Source of the DNA: Ignavibacteriota bacterium
GTDB taxonomy: Bacteria; Bacteroidota; Ignavibacteria; Ignavibacteriales; Ignavibacteriaceae
Direction of reading: 5' to 3'
Length of the DNA stretch: 64,000 nt
Assembly (NCBI GenBank): GCA_013285405.1
Contig: CP053446.1
Location: 2,083,985-2,147,984 of the forward strand
Part shown: positions 28,795-38,116 of the stretch, one piece after another
Layout of the letters: each line of letters opens with the position of its first letter
How positions within the stretch are numbered: position 1 is the stretch's first letter
Made by a program: the position numbers and the translations under genes
The notes under the pieces: generated by a model
Databases searched by the model: none
What the model was told of the DNA's origin: nothing
Seen by the model: the letters and a program-made list of their open reading frames with translations, nothing else

Positions 28795-29904
28795 TTAATC
28801 ATCATCTCCCAGAAGTATTTCAACTTTTCCGGAGGCTTTAGAATTCCGGATGTTTACCTGTTCTGTCAGGTTTCTTGAAATATCCAGAATTATTTCAGCA
28901 TCATTGGAATCAGGAATATCGAAGACGATAGGAATTCCTTTGTCACCACCTTCTCTTATTTGTGGATTGATAGGGATACCGCCAATGAACGGGACATTCA
29001 ATTCTTTTGAAACTCGCTCACCACCGCCGGATCCGAAAATATCATATCGTTTCTTTGTATCAGGTGCGATAAAGTAACTCATATTTTCGATCAAGCCAAG
29101 TACAGGAACATTTACACGCTCGAACATTTTCAAAGCTTTTCTTGCATCAATGAGTGATACTTCCTGCGGTGTTGTTACTATTACGGCACCGGTCAACGGA
29201 ATTGTTTGCACAAGTGTTAGTTGAATATCACCGGTTCCAGGAGGCATATCAAAAACAAGATAATCAAGTTCTCCCCAGGCAACATCAGTCATAAATTGTT
29301 TAATTGCTCCACTTGCCATTGGTCCGCGCCAAATCAGCGGTGCATTATCATCAACTAATAAACCGATCGAAATCATTTTTAATCCAAACGCATCAATCGG
29401 AATCAGCCTGGCTTTACCATCATCCTGAATTACATCCGGTTTTTCATTTACACCAAGCATCAGTGGAATACTTGGTCCGTAAATATCAGCATCAATCAAT
29501 CCAACTTTTGCACCATCTTTCGCAAGAGCAACTGCAAGATTAACAGCAACAGTTGATTTACCTACTCCACCTTTTCCACTTGCCACGGCTATTGTATTTT
29601 TAACTCCCGGAAGTACTGCTTCTTTCTTAGGATCTTTATGCGTTGATATTGTTGATACTCTCTGCTGAACATTCAGATGAATATCGTCGAGTTCGGGAAA
29701 TTCCAGCTTTATTATATCAGCGATTTTATTGTAATCAAAATTAGTCTCTTTATTCAGAACAGGAATTGATATATCAACTGTAAGTGAGTTTCCCTGTCGA
29801 TCAATTTTTTTTATTGAGTTGAGAGTTAATGAGTTCTTATTAAAATTTTTATCATCAATCTTCTTGATAGCTGTAAGAATACTGCTTTTAGTAATTTCAG
29901 TCAT
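28795..29904 (-). CDS. Mrp/ApbC-type P-loop ATPase, iron-sulfur carrier
   Basis: A 369-residue protein: an N-terminal DUF59/MIP18-like domain (residues 1-90) and an NBP35/Mrp ATPase domain with the deviant Walker A GKGGVGKSTVAVNL near residue 110, a DADIYGPS switch and VFDMPPGTGD. It is thought to load Fe-S clusters onto target proteins. The usual CxxC pair near the C terminus of many family members is not visible here, which also occurs in other bacterial Mrp proteins. It heads the operon with the NifU-like gene. Confidence 0.9.
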   Translation of the reverse strand: MTEITKSSILTAIKKIDDKNFNKNSLTLNSIKKIDRQGNSLTVDISIPVLNKETNFDYNKIADIIKLEFPELDDIHLNVQQRVSTISTHKDPKKEAVLPGVKNTIAVASGKGGVGKSTVAVNLAVALAKDGAKVGLIDADIYGPSIPLMLGVNEKPDVIQDDGKARLIPIDAFGLKMISIGLLVDDNAPLIWRGPMASGAIKQFMTDVAWGELDYLVFDMPPGTGDIQLTLVQTIPLTGAVIVTTPQEVSLIDARKALKMFERVNVPVLGLIENMSYFIAPDTKKRYDIFGSGGGERVSKELNVPFIGGIPINPQIREGGDKGIPIVFDIPDSNDAEIILDISRNLTEQVNIRNSKASGKVEILLGDDD

Positions 29905-29997
29905 TGCTTTATCTGATTTTATTTATGAATTATTAAAAGAATTATTCAAAAGATAAGCAATTAGAACGAGAGAGGAAGTTCCTAAATAAATATCTAT

Positions 29998-32121
29998 TCA
30001 GGGTTTTATTGCAAGTCCGTGATTTTTTTCTACCTGTTTCATTAGCCATTCCTGACTGTTGATTGGTTTTGAACCATTTGTTGGGGCAGTCATTATATAT
30101 GTCATATCAGTTAAAAGTGTGCGGGCTTTTTGATTGTCCTTTAATGAAGCTTTAATAACAGTTTTCATTACCTCGTTTCTAATCTTTTCATTTTCAATCG
30201 GGAACAAAGTTTCAACTCTTCCATCAAGATTTCTCTGCATCATATCGGCGCTGCCCATATACATCTCTTCATTCCCATCATTAAAGAAATAAAATATTCT
30301 GCTGTGTTCAAGAAATCTTCCGACGATGCTTCGAACTTTTATATTTTCACTTAAACCAGCTACCCCCGGAATCAAACAGCAAATACCGCGAATAATCAGA
30401 TCGATCTTCACTCCCTCATTGGAAGCTTCGTACAAAGCACTGATAATTTGTGGATCGACTAGGGAATTCATCTTCCAGATAATTTTTCCTTCTTTACCAG
30501 CTTTCACATTTTCAATTTCTCTGAAAACTTTTTCAAGTACTTTTTCTCTCATATTAACAGGAGAAACAAAAAGTTTTCTGTATTCTGTTTGCTTTGAGTA
30601 TCCTGTCAAATAATTAAACATATCGGAAACATCAGAGCAAATATCTTCATCGCAGGTAAACAGTCCGAAATCAGTATAAATTTTTGCTGTGAGAGCATTG
30701 TAATTTCCTGTAGCAAGATGAACGTATCTTTTCACTCCGTCAAATTCTTTTCTTACAACCAAAGTCATCTTCGCATGAGTTTTCAAGCCAACAAGACCAT
30801 ATACGACGTGTGCGCCGGCTTTTTCAAGTTCGCGTGCCCAGAAAATATTATTCTCCTCATCAAATCTTGCTTTGAGCTCTACGAGTACAGCAACCTGTTT
30901 TCCTCTTTCAACAGCTTCTATCAGTGCTTTAACAATAGGTGAATCAGTACCAACTCTGTATAAAGTTTGCTTGATTGCAAGAACTTCAGGATCTCTTGCT
31001 GCCTTTCTTACAAATTCAATTACAGGTGTGAATGAATGATATGGATGATGAAGTAAAATATCCTTTTGTTTAATAACAGTAAATATATCCTCGTCTGTTT
31101 CAAATACTTTTGGAATCACCGGGTAGAATGGTTTTTCCTTAAGTTGATGAAGCGGAAGTTTGTATAAACTTATCACATCACTCAGCCCGATAGGTCCATC
31201 TGCAATATGGATGTCATCACGTTTAATCCGCAGGTTTTCCATCAGTGTTTCAAGCATGTATTCAGGCATTGTGTTTTCCACTTCAAGCCTGACAACCTGA
31301 CCGAACCTTCGCTGCCGGATGTTCTCCTCGATTACACGCAGCAGATCATCAGCTTCGTCTTCCTGAAGTTCGATATCAGTATCACGAGTTACGCGGAATT
31401 TATGTGCTTCAACAACTTCAACACCCTGGAAGAGCAAATCAAGGTTCGACCTTATAAGATCACCAAACCAGATAAACTTAGCTTCAAAGCCTCCGTTGTT
31501 ATCAGGTCTTCTTGAAGGATTCAGTATATCATCCACAGGTACTAATCTCGGATAAGTACTTGGAATTTTCACCCTGGCAAAGTGAGTATCACCTTTCGGA
31601 TTTTTTATTAGCACAGCGAGATTCAAACTCAGATTGGAAATGTATGGAAAAGGTCTTCCAGGATCGAACGCAAGCGGAGTAAGTATCGGATAAATTTCTC
31701 TTTTAAAATATTCGCGCAGCTTGTTTCGTTCTTCTTGCGAAAACTCGCCAATTTTCTGAACAAAAATTTTATGTTCACGTAATTCCGGAACAATTTCATT
31801 ATTCCAGTAATCATCAAGCTGCTTTAACATCGGGCGCAAAGCTTTTTCAATTTTTTGTATTTGTACTGATGGTGTTAATCCATCGATAGTTGGCTCCAGA
31901 ATATTTGCAGCAATTTGCTCTTTCAAACCAGATACACGAATCATATAAAACTCGTCGAGGTTTGAAAAAAATATTGATATGAATTTCACTTTTTCCAGAA
32001 GAGGGAGTTCAGGGTTAAATGCTTCTTCCATCACTCTTCGATTAAACTCAACCCAGCTCAAATCCCTGTTAAAAAAGTTGTTTGGGTCTTTATATTTTTT
32101 GAGGATTTCTTTTCCAGTCAT
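29998..32121 (-). CDS. ppk1: Polyphosphate kinase
   Basis: A 707-residue PPK1, which makes polyphosphate from ATP. I use the ATG at 32121 (MTGKEILKKY); an ATG at 32193 adds 24 residues that do not resemble the family. Key landmarks are the N-terminal NRDLSWVEFNRRV, the phosphorylated His of the PLD-like HxK motif at 449 (GLKTHAKM), ATGNYN, and His606 in LEHSRIFYF. The length matches the family. It stands alone, 93 bases downstream of mrp on the same strand. Confidence 0.96.
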   Translation of the reverse strand: MTGKEILKKYKDPNNFFNRDLSWVEFNRRVMEEAFNPELPLLEKVKFISIFFSNLDEFYMIRVSGLKEQIAANILEPTIDGLTPSVQIQKIEKALRPMLKQLDDYWNNEIVPELREHKIFVQKIGEFSQEERNKLREYFKREIYPILTPLAFDPGRPFPYISNLSLNLAVLIKNPKGDTHFARVKIPSTYPRLVPVDDILNPSRRPDNNGGFEAKFIWFGDLIRSNLDLLFQGVEVVEAHKFRVTRDTDIELQEDEADDLLRVIEENIRQRRFGQVVRLEVENTMPEYMLETLMENLRIKRDDIHIADGPIGLSDVISLYKLPLHQLKEKPFYPVIPKVFETDEDIFTVIKQKDILLHHPYHSFTPVIEFVRKAARDPEVLAIKQTLYRVGTDSPIVKALIEAVERGKQVAVLVELKARFDEENNIFWARELEKAGAHVVYGLVGLKTHAKMTLVVRKEFDGVKRYVHLATGNYNALTAKIYTDFGLFTCDEDICSDVSDMFNYLTGYSKQTEYRKLFVSPVNMREKVLEKVFREIENVKAGKEGKIIWKMNSLVDPQIISALYEASNEGVKIDLIIRGICCLIPGVAGLSENIKVRSIVGRFLEHSRIFYFFNDGNEEMYMGSADMMQRNLDGRVETLFPIENEKIRNEVMKTVIKASLKDNQKARTLLTDMTYIMTAPTNGSKPINSQEWLMKQVEKNHGLAIKP

Positions 32122-32378
32122 TGTAATTATTCTTTCAAATCGGGCACAAATATAATACAAATACAATCTATATGCCGTATCAATATAGTGCAATTAAAAT
32201 CATCATCTACTGATCAAAAGACTATTAATTACGCAAAGCGTCAGACTAACTCAATTCTCATGAACAATTAACAATTTTTAATCTAACATTAATAAGTAAT
32301 TAATGCTTGTCCATTAAATTTTTGCAGGTGATTTTTTTCATAAAGTGATTTATCAATTAATTATTATAAGGAGCATTA

Positions 32379-32837
32379 ATGAAAAAGCTGATAATCTCGT
32401 TAATATTTACATCAACCCTAATAGCATTAATTACAAATGAAAGTATAATAGCACAGACTGAATCGTCCAGATTTGCTAAACAACATAAAACTCATTTTCT
32501 TAAAGAACATCTGGAACAAACCGAAAAGATGTTAATAAAAGCTTTGAGTTCTGACATACCTAATATGAAAGCAACAGCAGCACAAACTACAAGAGAACTT
32601 GAACAAATATTTCCATCTGCGCAATTTACCTCGCTTGTAGATCCGTTGGGTCAGATAGTTAGTGATGAGAAAGCTGATATTCAAAGCAGGGTATTGTCAG
32701 CTTTAGCATTGGATGGTTTACATTCTGAACAAGGGGATGAGATTATTTTTAATACCGCAAAAACAACCTCAGATAAAACGTTAGAGATTATTTGCAAAGC
32801 TATGGCAACGGAGAGTTTTAAATCGGAGATACAGTAA
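32379..32837 (+). CDS. Small exported protein of unknown function
   Basis: A 152-residue protein with a clear signal peptide (ends IIAQ) and an ATAAGGAG ribosome binding site. The mature part is helical and resembles a short HEAT-like array (MKATAAQTTRELEQIFP, then IQSRVLSALALDGLHSEQG). It has no lipobox and no sorting domain, so it is probably periplasmic. A strong terminator follows at 32927. I do not recognise the family. Confidence 0.7.
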   Translation: MKKLIISLIFTSTLIALITNESIIAQTESSRFAKQHKTHFLKEHLEQTEKMLIKALSSDIPNMKATAAQTTRELEQIFPSAQFTSLVDPLGQIVSDEKADIQSRVLSALALDGLHSEQGDEIIFNTAKTTSDKTLEIICKAMATESFKSEIQ

Positions 32838-32926
32838 AATTAAAATAATTGTCCACTGGAAGTTACTCTCGCTCTAATTATACTTTTAGTGAATATATGA
32901 TCATTTCTTCCCCACACTACACAATG

Positions 32927-32971
32927 AACCCCGACTCATTTAACTTAATGCGGCTCGGGGTTTCGTTTTTT
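32927..32971 (+). terminator. Rho-independent terminator
   Basis: AACCCCGA and TCGGGGTT form the stem (32927-32934 and 32955-32962) around a 20-base loop, followed by TCGTTTTTT. From 32838 to 33149 there is otherwise no convincing gene. Confidence 0.85.
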
Positions 32972-33149
32972 AAAATGAATCTATTAAATAAATATGAATT
33001 CAGATTAAAATGCGAATATGGAATGATATTGCATTAAGATTTTTTAATCTTGAATTAATTACCTGTTAATAATAGTGTCGTAAGTTTCTAATGTGGATTT
33101 TGATAAAAAACAATTCATTCATTTAGTAAATAAAAAAAAGGAGTATAAA

Positions 33150-33572
33150 ATGAAAAATCAAATTCTCTCACTCACACTTTCACTCGTAGTACTATTTTTC
33201 TTTGTCAGTTCAGTCTCGTTTTCTCAGAATCAACCCGTAAAGAAGGATGTTAAAAATAATAAACAGGAAATAACCAAAGAGACTCAAGAACATACCGGGG
33301 CAACTCAGGATCAAATGAAAAAGAACGAATCTAAAGTCAACAATCAGATGGATACTAAACAGATTCAGAATAATACTAAGGTTAATCAAAATCAGAAAAT
33401 GCAAAATAAAGATAACAAAGTAACTATGGATAAAGAGAAGAACCATGCTACGATGACAAAAACTAATAAAAATAACGAATCGGTGAATAAAGAATATCAT
33501 AAAAAGCAGATGAATACAAGCGACCAAAAACAAATTCAAGAGAAATCGCCTACGAAAGGAGGAATTAAATAG
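33150..33572 (+). CDS. Exported Lys/Asn/Gln-rich low-complexity protein
   Basis: A 140-residue protein starting at ATG 33150 after AAAAAGGAGTATAAA; the longer frame from 33093 lacks this site. A signal peptide ends near VSFSQ. The mature 115 residues are almost entirely Lys, Asn, Gln, Glu, Thr and Met, with no predicted hydrophobic core, so it should be disordered and strongly basic. It precedes a two-component system but is separated from it by a terminator. Function unknown; periplasmic buffering or polyanion or metal binding would be guesses. Confidence 0.7.
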   Translation: MKNQILSLTLSLVVLFFFVSSVSFSQNQPVKKDVKNNKQEITKETQEHTGATQDQMKKNESKVNNQMDTKQIQNNTKVNQNQKMQNKDNKVTMDKEKNHATMTKTNKNNESVNKEYHKKQMNTSDQKQIQEKSPTKGGIK

Positions 33573-33614
33573 GCTGAAGAGTTCCATTCATGAATTGAAA
33601 TTCTTGGTAAAAAA

Positions 33615-33642
33615 GGAGAGTTAATGACTCTCCTTTTTTTTT
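33615..33642 (+). terminator. Rho-independent terminator
   Basis: GGAGAGT and ACTCTCC around TAATG, followed by nine T residues. It ends the low-complexity gene, 14 bases before the response-regulator start. Confidence 0.93.
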
Positions 33643-33655
33643 AATAATTTTAACT

Positions 33656-34330
33656 ATGAAAATTTTAGTGGTTGAAGACGAAATAAAGGTCGCGAACTTT
33701 CTTAAGAAGGGATTGGAACAGGAATACCATTCGGTTGATGTAGCCAATGATGGAAAATATGGTTTGGAATTATCTCTTACTGAAGAATATGATCTGGTAA
33801 TTCTTGATATTATGCTTCCTTTGATCGATGGGATTACAGTTCTGCGTGAATTGCGTAAACAAAAAGTTGAGATACCAATCTTAATGTTAACAGCAAAGGG
33901 AACTACTGAAGACAAAGTTTCAGGACTTGACTCCGGTGCGGATGATTATTTACCAAAACCCTTTGCCTTTGAAGAATTACTTGCAAGAGTCAGAGCTTTA
34001 CTGAGAAGAAAAGATAAAAATAAATCAATCGAGATAACAGCAGAAGATCTGATACTAAATACACAAAGTCACAAGGTTTTAAGAGGTGGAAAAGAAATTA
34101 TTTTAACACCAAAAGAGTATGCAATTCTTGAATATCTGTTGAGAAATAAAAATCATGTCGTTTCAAGAATGAAACTAACTGAACACGTTTATGAATATCA
34201 GTTTGATCCTGATACAAACGTTATTGATGTATATATAAATAAGCTTCGGAATAAAATTGATAAGGATTTTGATATTTCTCTGCTTATTACAGTCAGAGGA
34301 GTTGGTTATATGATAAAGGAAAACAAGTAA
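33656..34330 (+). CDS. OmpR-family response regulator
   Basis: A 224-residue regulator. The receiver domain has the acidic pair near residues 7-8, phosphorylation site Asp51 (VILDIMLP), Thr79 and Lys101 (PKPF). The C-terminal winged-helix domain carries TPKEYAILEYLLRN and the DNA-recognition region VIDVYINKLRNKID. The sequence style is close to CusR/CzcR-type metal or envelope-stress regulators. The kinase gene follows after five bases, so they form one operon, with transcription starting near or inside the preceding terminator region. Confidence 0.94.
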   Translation: MKILVVEDEIKVANFLKKGLEQEYHSVDVANDGKYGLELSLTEEYDLVILDIMLPLIDGITVLRELRKQKVEIPILMLTAKGTTEDKVSGLDSGADDYLPKPFAFEELLARVRALLRRKDKNKSIEITAEDLILNTQSHKVLRGGKEIILTPKEYAILEYLLRNKNHVVSRMKLTEHVYEYQFDPDTNVIDVYINKLRNKIDKDFDISLLITVRGVGYMIKENK

Positions 34331-34335
34331 AAGAC

Positions 34336-35763
34336 ATGTTCAGACGAATAAAACTGTTCATCAAGTCAACAAGATTTAAATCTACAATATGGTATTCAGC
34401 TATATTTTTAGGACTGGAAATAGTTCTGGGATTAACAATTTATTTTTACCTGCGTAATAGTCTCTACAATCAACTTGATGTTTCGTTGACAAAGCAATGC
34501 ACACTCATTTATCATTTTGTTAGTGAAAAAAATGTTGAACTTTACGATTTCATTCCTGATTCAATTTATTCATCACCTGATGAACTTGTTTATGATCTCG
34601 CATTTGAAGCCATTGCATTAAACCCAAATAATACTTTTATTCAGGTAAAGTATAAAGATAAAATTATATTTCAGACCGAAAATCTCCTCGAGTTCAATAA
34701 AATATTAACCGATAGCTCATCCAGTGAACACTCAATAAAAACTTTTAATGATATAAAACTATCACCTCACACAATCCGTGCGTCGGTTCTCAACAAAAAC
34801 AATTACCAGATAATTACTGCTTTCCCAGTTGTACTAATCAGCAATGCGCTGGATAGTTTAACTGATTTATTCATAACAATAGCACCAATATTTCTCGTAA
34901 TCTCGATAGTAGGAGGCGCAACTATTTCTTTTAAATCACTTTCAAGAATTGATTCAATAATAAACAGAACAAAGTATATCACCACTCAAAATCTGAATGA
35001 TAAAATTGCTGGTGAAGAATTTGATGATGAATATGGGCGTCTTGCCAAAACGATGAATGAAATGATCACGAGAATTAAGAAATCAATTGATTATATGAAC
35101 CAATTTTCAGTTTCAGCAGCTCACGAGCTTAAAACACCATTAACAATTCTACGGGGTGAAATAGAACTTGCACAAAGATCAAAATTAACACCTGAAGACT
35201 ATAAAGAAATCCTTCAGAGCAATCTTGATGAAACTTTACGATTGATAAATATTGTTGATAAGCTTTTCTTCATATCAAAAACAGATCATGCATTAATCAG
35301 GATCACTAAGGAAAAGACAAACCTGAACAGTTTCATTATTAATGCGATAGCTTCAACAAGTAAATTAACGGAAGAAAAAAATATTGATGTAAAATATGAT
35401 ATCGCAGAAAGCAGCCATACCGAAATTGACATTGATGTTGCATTGATGAACCAAGTTATGTACAACCTGATTGAGAATGCTATAAAATTTAGCAATGGAA
35501 ATGGAGAAGTGATAATAAGGTCGGGTAAAACAAAATTAAACAAAATATTTATTTCGGTTTCCAACTACGGTGAATATATTCCACCGGAATATTACAGTAA
35601 AATATTTGAAAGATTTTTCAGACTCGAATCATCACATAACAGGAAAACAGGAGGAACCGGTTTGGGTTTATCAGTAGTAAAATCGATTGTTGAAATGCAT
35701 GGTGGTGAGATAGAAGTTGAATCATCCCCAAATGGATTAACTGCTTTCACGATAATTTTATAG
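34336..35763 (+). CDS. Sensor histidine kinase of an OmpR-type system
   Basis: A 475-residue kinase: transmembrane helix at about 17-39, a periplasmic domain of some 125 residues, a second helix at about 170-195, a HAMP linker, dimerisation domain with phosphoacceptor His263 in SAAHELKTPL, and an ATPase domain with NLIENAIKF (N box), FERFFRLESS and GGTGLGLSVV. It is complete, ending in FTIIL as typical. It forms the cognate pair with the upstream regulator. The ligand is unknown. Confidence 0.94.
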   Translation: MFRRIKLFIKSTRFKSTIWYSAIFLGLEIVLGLTIYFYLRNSLYNQLDVSLTKQCTLIYHFVSEKNVELYDFIPDSIYSSPDELVYDLAFEAIALNPNNTFIQVKYKDKIIFQTENLLEFNKILTDSSSSEHSIKTFNDIKLSPHTIRASVLNKNNYQIITAFPVVLISNALDSLTDLFITIAPIFLVISIVGGATISFKSLSRIDSIINRTKYITTQNLNDKIAGEEFDDEYGRLAKTMNEMITRIKKSIDYMNQFSVSAAHELKTPLTILRGEIELAQRSKLTPEDYKEILQSNLDETLRLINIVDKLFFISKTDHALIRITKEKTNLNSFIINAIASTSKLTEEKNIDVKYDIAESSHTEIDIDVALMNQVMYNLIENAIKFSNGNGEVIIRSGKTKLNKIFISVSNYGEYIPPEYYSKIFERFFRLESSHNRKTGGTGLGLSVVKSIVEMHGGEIEVESSPNGLTAFTIIL

Positions 35764-35772
35764 TTCACAACC

Positions 35773-36030
35773 TCAACGCTTTACAATAGAATCAAATCTT
35801 TCGAAATCTTCTCTCGCACCAATGAAATCCCCGATATCTATTTTGATTGTTGCTCTGTTAAAATATGCTATATGATTTTGTGGATTTGTTTCTATTGCTT
35901 TATTAAAATTCGTCAGTGCGTCGTTCAGACGACCTATATCTGCTAATCGGGTTCCCCTGATGCAATAGTATTTTGATTGGTTATAAACTCTTACTGATGA
36001 ATCTGAGGTATTGATAACTGTTAGTGCCAT
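35773..36030 (-). CDS. Short TPR protein
   Basis: An 85-residue protein with about one and a half tetratricopeptide units (RLADIGRLNDALTNFNKAIETNPQNHIAYFNRATIKIDIGDF, residues 28-70). It has no signal peptide. It may be a stand-alone scaffold or the remnant of a longer TPR protein. Its stop is nine bases from the convergent kinase gene. Confidence 0.65.
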   Translation of the reverse strand: MALTVINTSDSSVRVYNQSKYYCIRGTRLADIGRLNDALTNFNKAIETNPQNHIAYFNRATIKIDIGDFIGAREDFERFDSIVKR

Positions 36031-36330
36031 TAGTCTCTCCGATTAAAATATGATTAATTGTTAACCGAATAATAAAACCACAAGATGAACTTACAGTTAA
36101 TAAAAGATTAAAGTTTTTTAATAATGGTTCGAAATGTGAGTTCAATTGGAAGACATATTATGCGCATTATCAGGGATGACATTTTTAGAAGCAAGATAGT
36201 AATGCAGAAAATATCAACTCTTTACCTGTAATTTATCAGATTGGCGGATGCACTTGAAAACAGATTTCTGATTCACATCATAATTATAAATCCTTGTAGC
36301 TCTCACTACGACGCGTCTGCAAAGTACAGA
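36031..36330. other. 300-base gap without a gene
   Basis: AT-rich sequence with no open frame having a start and family resemblance, no clear terminator and no repeat that I recognise. It probably holds the promoter of the TPR gene at its left end (minus strand). Confidence 0.5.
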
Positions 36331-37374
36331 TTAGACTGTTATACCAGCTTTCGCAAATAACTTCTGAAACTCTTTTGCTTTTCTATCCTTCCAGTTTCCT
36401 TTGTGATAGGCATAACCAACAACCAACGGCATTGCTACTGTAGCTTCGGAGTAAACCATCTGCTCGTAAGTTGTTTCAACCTTTCCCCACGAGCTTGCTT
36501 CTTTAAGTGTTGAACCGGAAAGTGCACCATCACGTTCATCAGCGACTGTTATTTGAACAGCGTACTTGTGCATCGTTGCATCTTCCTGAAGAATATCTGC
36601 TGCTACAACAATATCCTGTGTAAAGTTTTTAGGAACACCTCCGCCGATCATAAATATTCCTGTTTCTTTACTGGCTAATTTTATTTTTGTTAGCTCAACA
36701 AAATCTTTTGCTGAGTCAACAGAAACATGGTTATCAGGGTTTTGTGTTTGGTGAACGACAAATCCGAATCCTGCTGAGCAATCAGAAAATGCAGGAACAA
36801 AAATTGGTACATTTTTTTTGTAAGCTGCCCAGATTACTGAGTCATCTACTTTTGGTCCGCCGTTATTTTCCAGATATTTACCAAACTCCCATAAGAATTC
36901 TCTTGATGAATAGGGTTTTGGTTCCATACCATCAAATATTTTTCCACAGGTATCATCACAAATTCTCAGTTCGTCTTCGTCAATGAAAGTATCGTAAATT
37001 CTATCAATGTGCAGATCTCTCATCTGATTATCATCAACCCATTTTGTTCCTTTGTAATGTTTGAAACCGAGTGCTTCAAAGAAATCCTGGTCAACTATAA
37101 TTGCGCCAGTTGAAACAATCGCATCAACCATATTATTCATTATCATATCATAAACAACTTTTTTCAAACCTGCACTAAACAAACTTCCTGCAAGTGTTAG
37201 AATGATTCCGCAGTTTTTATCTTTAATCATCATGTCATAGATTTGTGCGGCTCGATTCAGATCGCGAGCAGTAAAAGCCATATTCTCCATCGCATTAACA
37301 AGCGGAACAACATTGTGCTTTTTAATATCAATATGTTCAATTACTTCTTTAAGAAAATCTTTTTTCTGAGCCAT
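36331..37374 (-). CDS. Deoxyhypusine synthase-family protein
   Basis: A 347-residue member of the deoxyhypusine synthase family (PF01916). The NAD-binding and spermidine-site regions are visible (TLAGSLFSAGLKK, VSTGAIIVDQDFFEALG, MIGGGVPKNF), and the catalytic lysine is kept as Lys298 in SSWGK. Bacteria lack eIF5A, the usual substrate, and related bacterial proteins act on polyamines, for example as homospermidine synthase, so a polyamine role is the likelier assignment. It sits 30 bases downstream of the nucleotidyltransferase gene. Confidence 0.88.
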   Translation of the reverse strand: MAQKKDFLKEVIEHIDIKKHNVVPLVNAMENMAFTARDLNRAAQIYDMMIKDKNCGIILTLAGSLFSAGLKKVVYDMIMNNMVDAIVSTGAIIVDQDFFEALGFKHYKGTKWVDDNQMRDLHIDRIYDTFIDEDELRICDDTCGKIFDGMEPKPYSSREFLWEFGKYLENNGGPKVDDSVIWAAYKKNVPIFVPAFSDCSAGFGFVVHQTQNPDNHVSVDSAKDFVELTKIKLASKETGIFMIGGGVPKNFTQDIVVAADILQEDATMHKYAVQITVADERDGALSGSTLKEASSWGKVETTYEQMVYSEATVAMPLVVGYAYHKGNWKDRKAKEFQKLFAKAGITV

Positions 37375-37404
37375 AATTTTTCTCCAAATTAATTCTATAG
37401 TAAA

Positions 37405-37845
37405 TTAAATATTTTCAAGGTCATCAAGATCCCGGAAACGTTTAGCAGCCGCTTTATTTTTTTTCAAATCATCCAAATTGATTAGATTAATTTCAATGTT
37501 GTCAATCGATACTACATTCCGATTTGGATAGCATTCTTCAAACTTTACACCGGAAATACTTGTTAGTACTTCAATTCGAAGTGGTGGTACACCGATCCTT
37601 GTTATCTGATTTTCTTTCGTAAAAAGTTCAACTGAAAGTTCAGGAACATCGAAAACAAATTCTTTAAAAGCATTGATCAATTTAAAAGCATTTTCTCTTT
37701 TCGCTGACACCCAAATATCCATATCACCCGTAGCTCTGGGATAACCATAATATCCTACCGCCCAACCTCCGATTAGCAAATATTCAATTTGTTTTGAATT
37801 CAGCAGTTTCAAAAACTCGCTGAAGTCTTTCGGTAGTTTGATCAT
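37405..37845 (-). CDS. Nucleotidyltransferase-fold protein (AbiEii/DUF6036-like)
   Basis: A 146-residue protein with the minimal nucleotidyltransferase signature GGWAVGYYGYPRATGDMDIWV (GG, then DxD near residue 40) and a later IEVLTSISG strand that may provide a third acidic position. Such proteins occur in AbiE/MNT-type toxin-antitoxin modules. Its 5' end overlaps the small gene 37784-37993 by 62 bases, which implies translational coupling. Toxin, antitoxin or housekeeping role cannot be decided from sequence. Confidence 0.75.
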   Translation of the reverse strand: MIKLPKDFSEFLKLLNSKQIEYLLIGGWAVGYYGYPRATGDMDIWVSAKRENAFKLINAFKEFVFDVPELSVELFTKENQITRIGVPPLRIEVLTSISGVKFEECYPNRNVVSIDNIEINLINLDDLKKNKAAAKRFRDLDDLENI

Positions 37846-37993
37846 ATCCGTAAAGTAATTGCCTTAAAAATTCAACTGCAAGGATCCTTTCCACTGGTGA
37901 TTTTGAAAGCCAGTATTCAGTTTCACTATTATTTTCTTTTAGTGAAACAATCGAAAAAGATTTTTTATCTAACTTAAAAATATCTTGCTTCAT
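37784..37993 (-). CDS. Small protein paired with the nucleotidyltransferase
   Basis: A 69-residue protein with a recognisable C-terminal pattern WLSKSPVERILAVEFLRQL..YGYD.TTERLQRV, which I know as a widespread uncharacterised small family found next to nucleotidyltransferase-fold genes. It overlaps the next gene in another frame by 62 bases. It is too short for a catalytic domain and more likely a partner or regulator. Confidence 0.7.
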   Translation of the reverse strand: MKQDIFKLDKKSFSIVSLKENNSETEYWLSKSPVERILAVEFLRQLLYGYDQTTERLQRVFETAEFKTN

Positions 37994-38116
37994 TTTTCTG
38001 ATCTATAATTCATTTAAAATAAATAAAATAAAACGAGTTCATTAATAACAATATAATTTAGTAAACAGGGAACTTAATAAATAAAGGATTTAGATTCCGA
38101 AATCTAATGTTTAAAT

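Noticed and set aside
32122..32193. Upstream start for polyphosphate kinase
   Set aside because: The extra 24 residues are Tyr-rich and unlike PPK1 N termini, whereas ATG 32121 gives the normal N terminus.
36120..36330. Possible tRNA or small RNA (GGTTCGAAA at 36126)
   Set aside because: No acceptor stem, anticodon arm or CCA-compatible end can be drawn around it.
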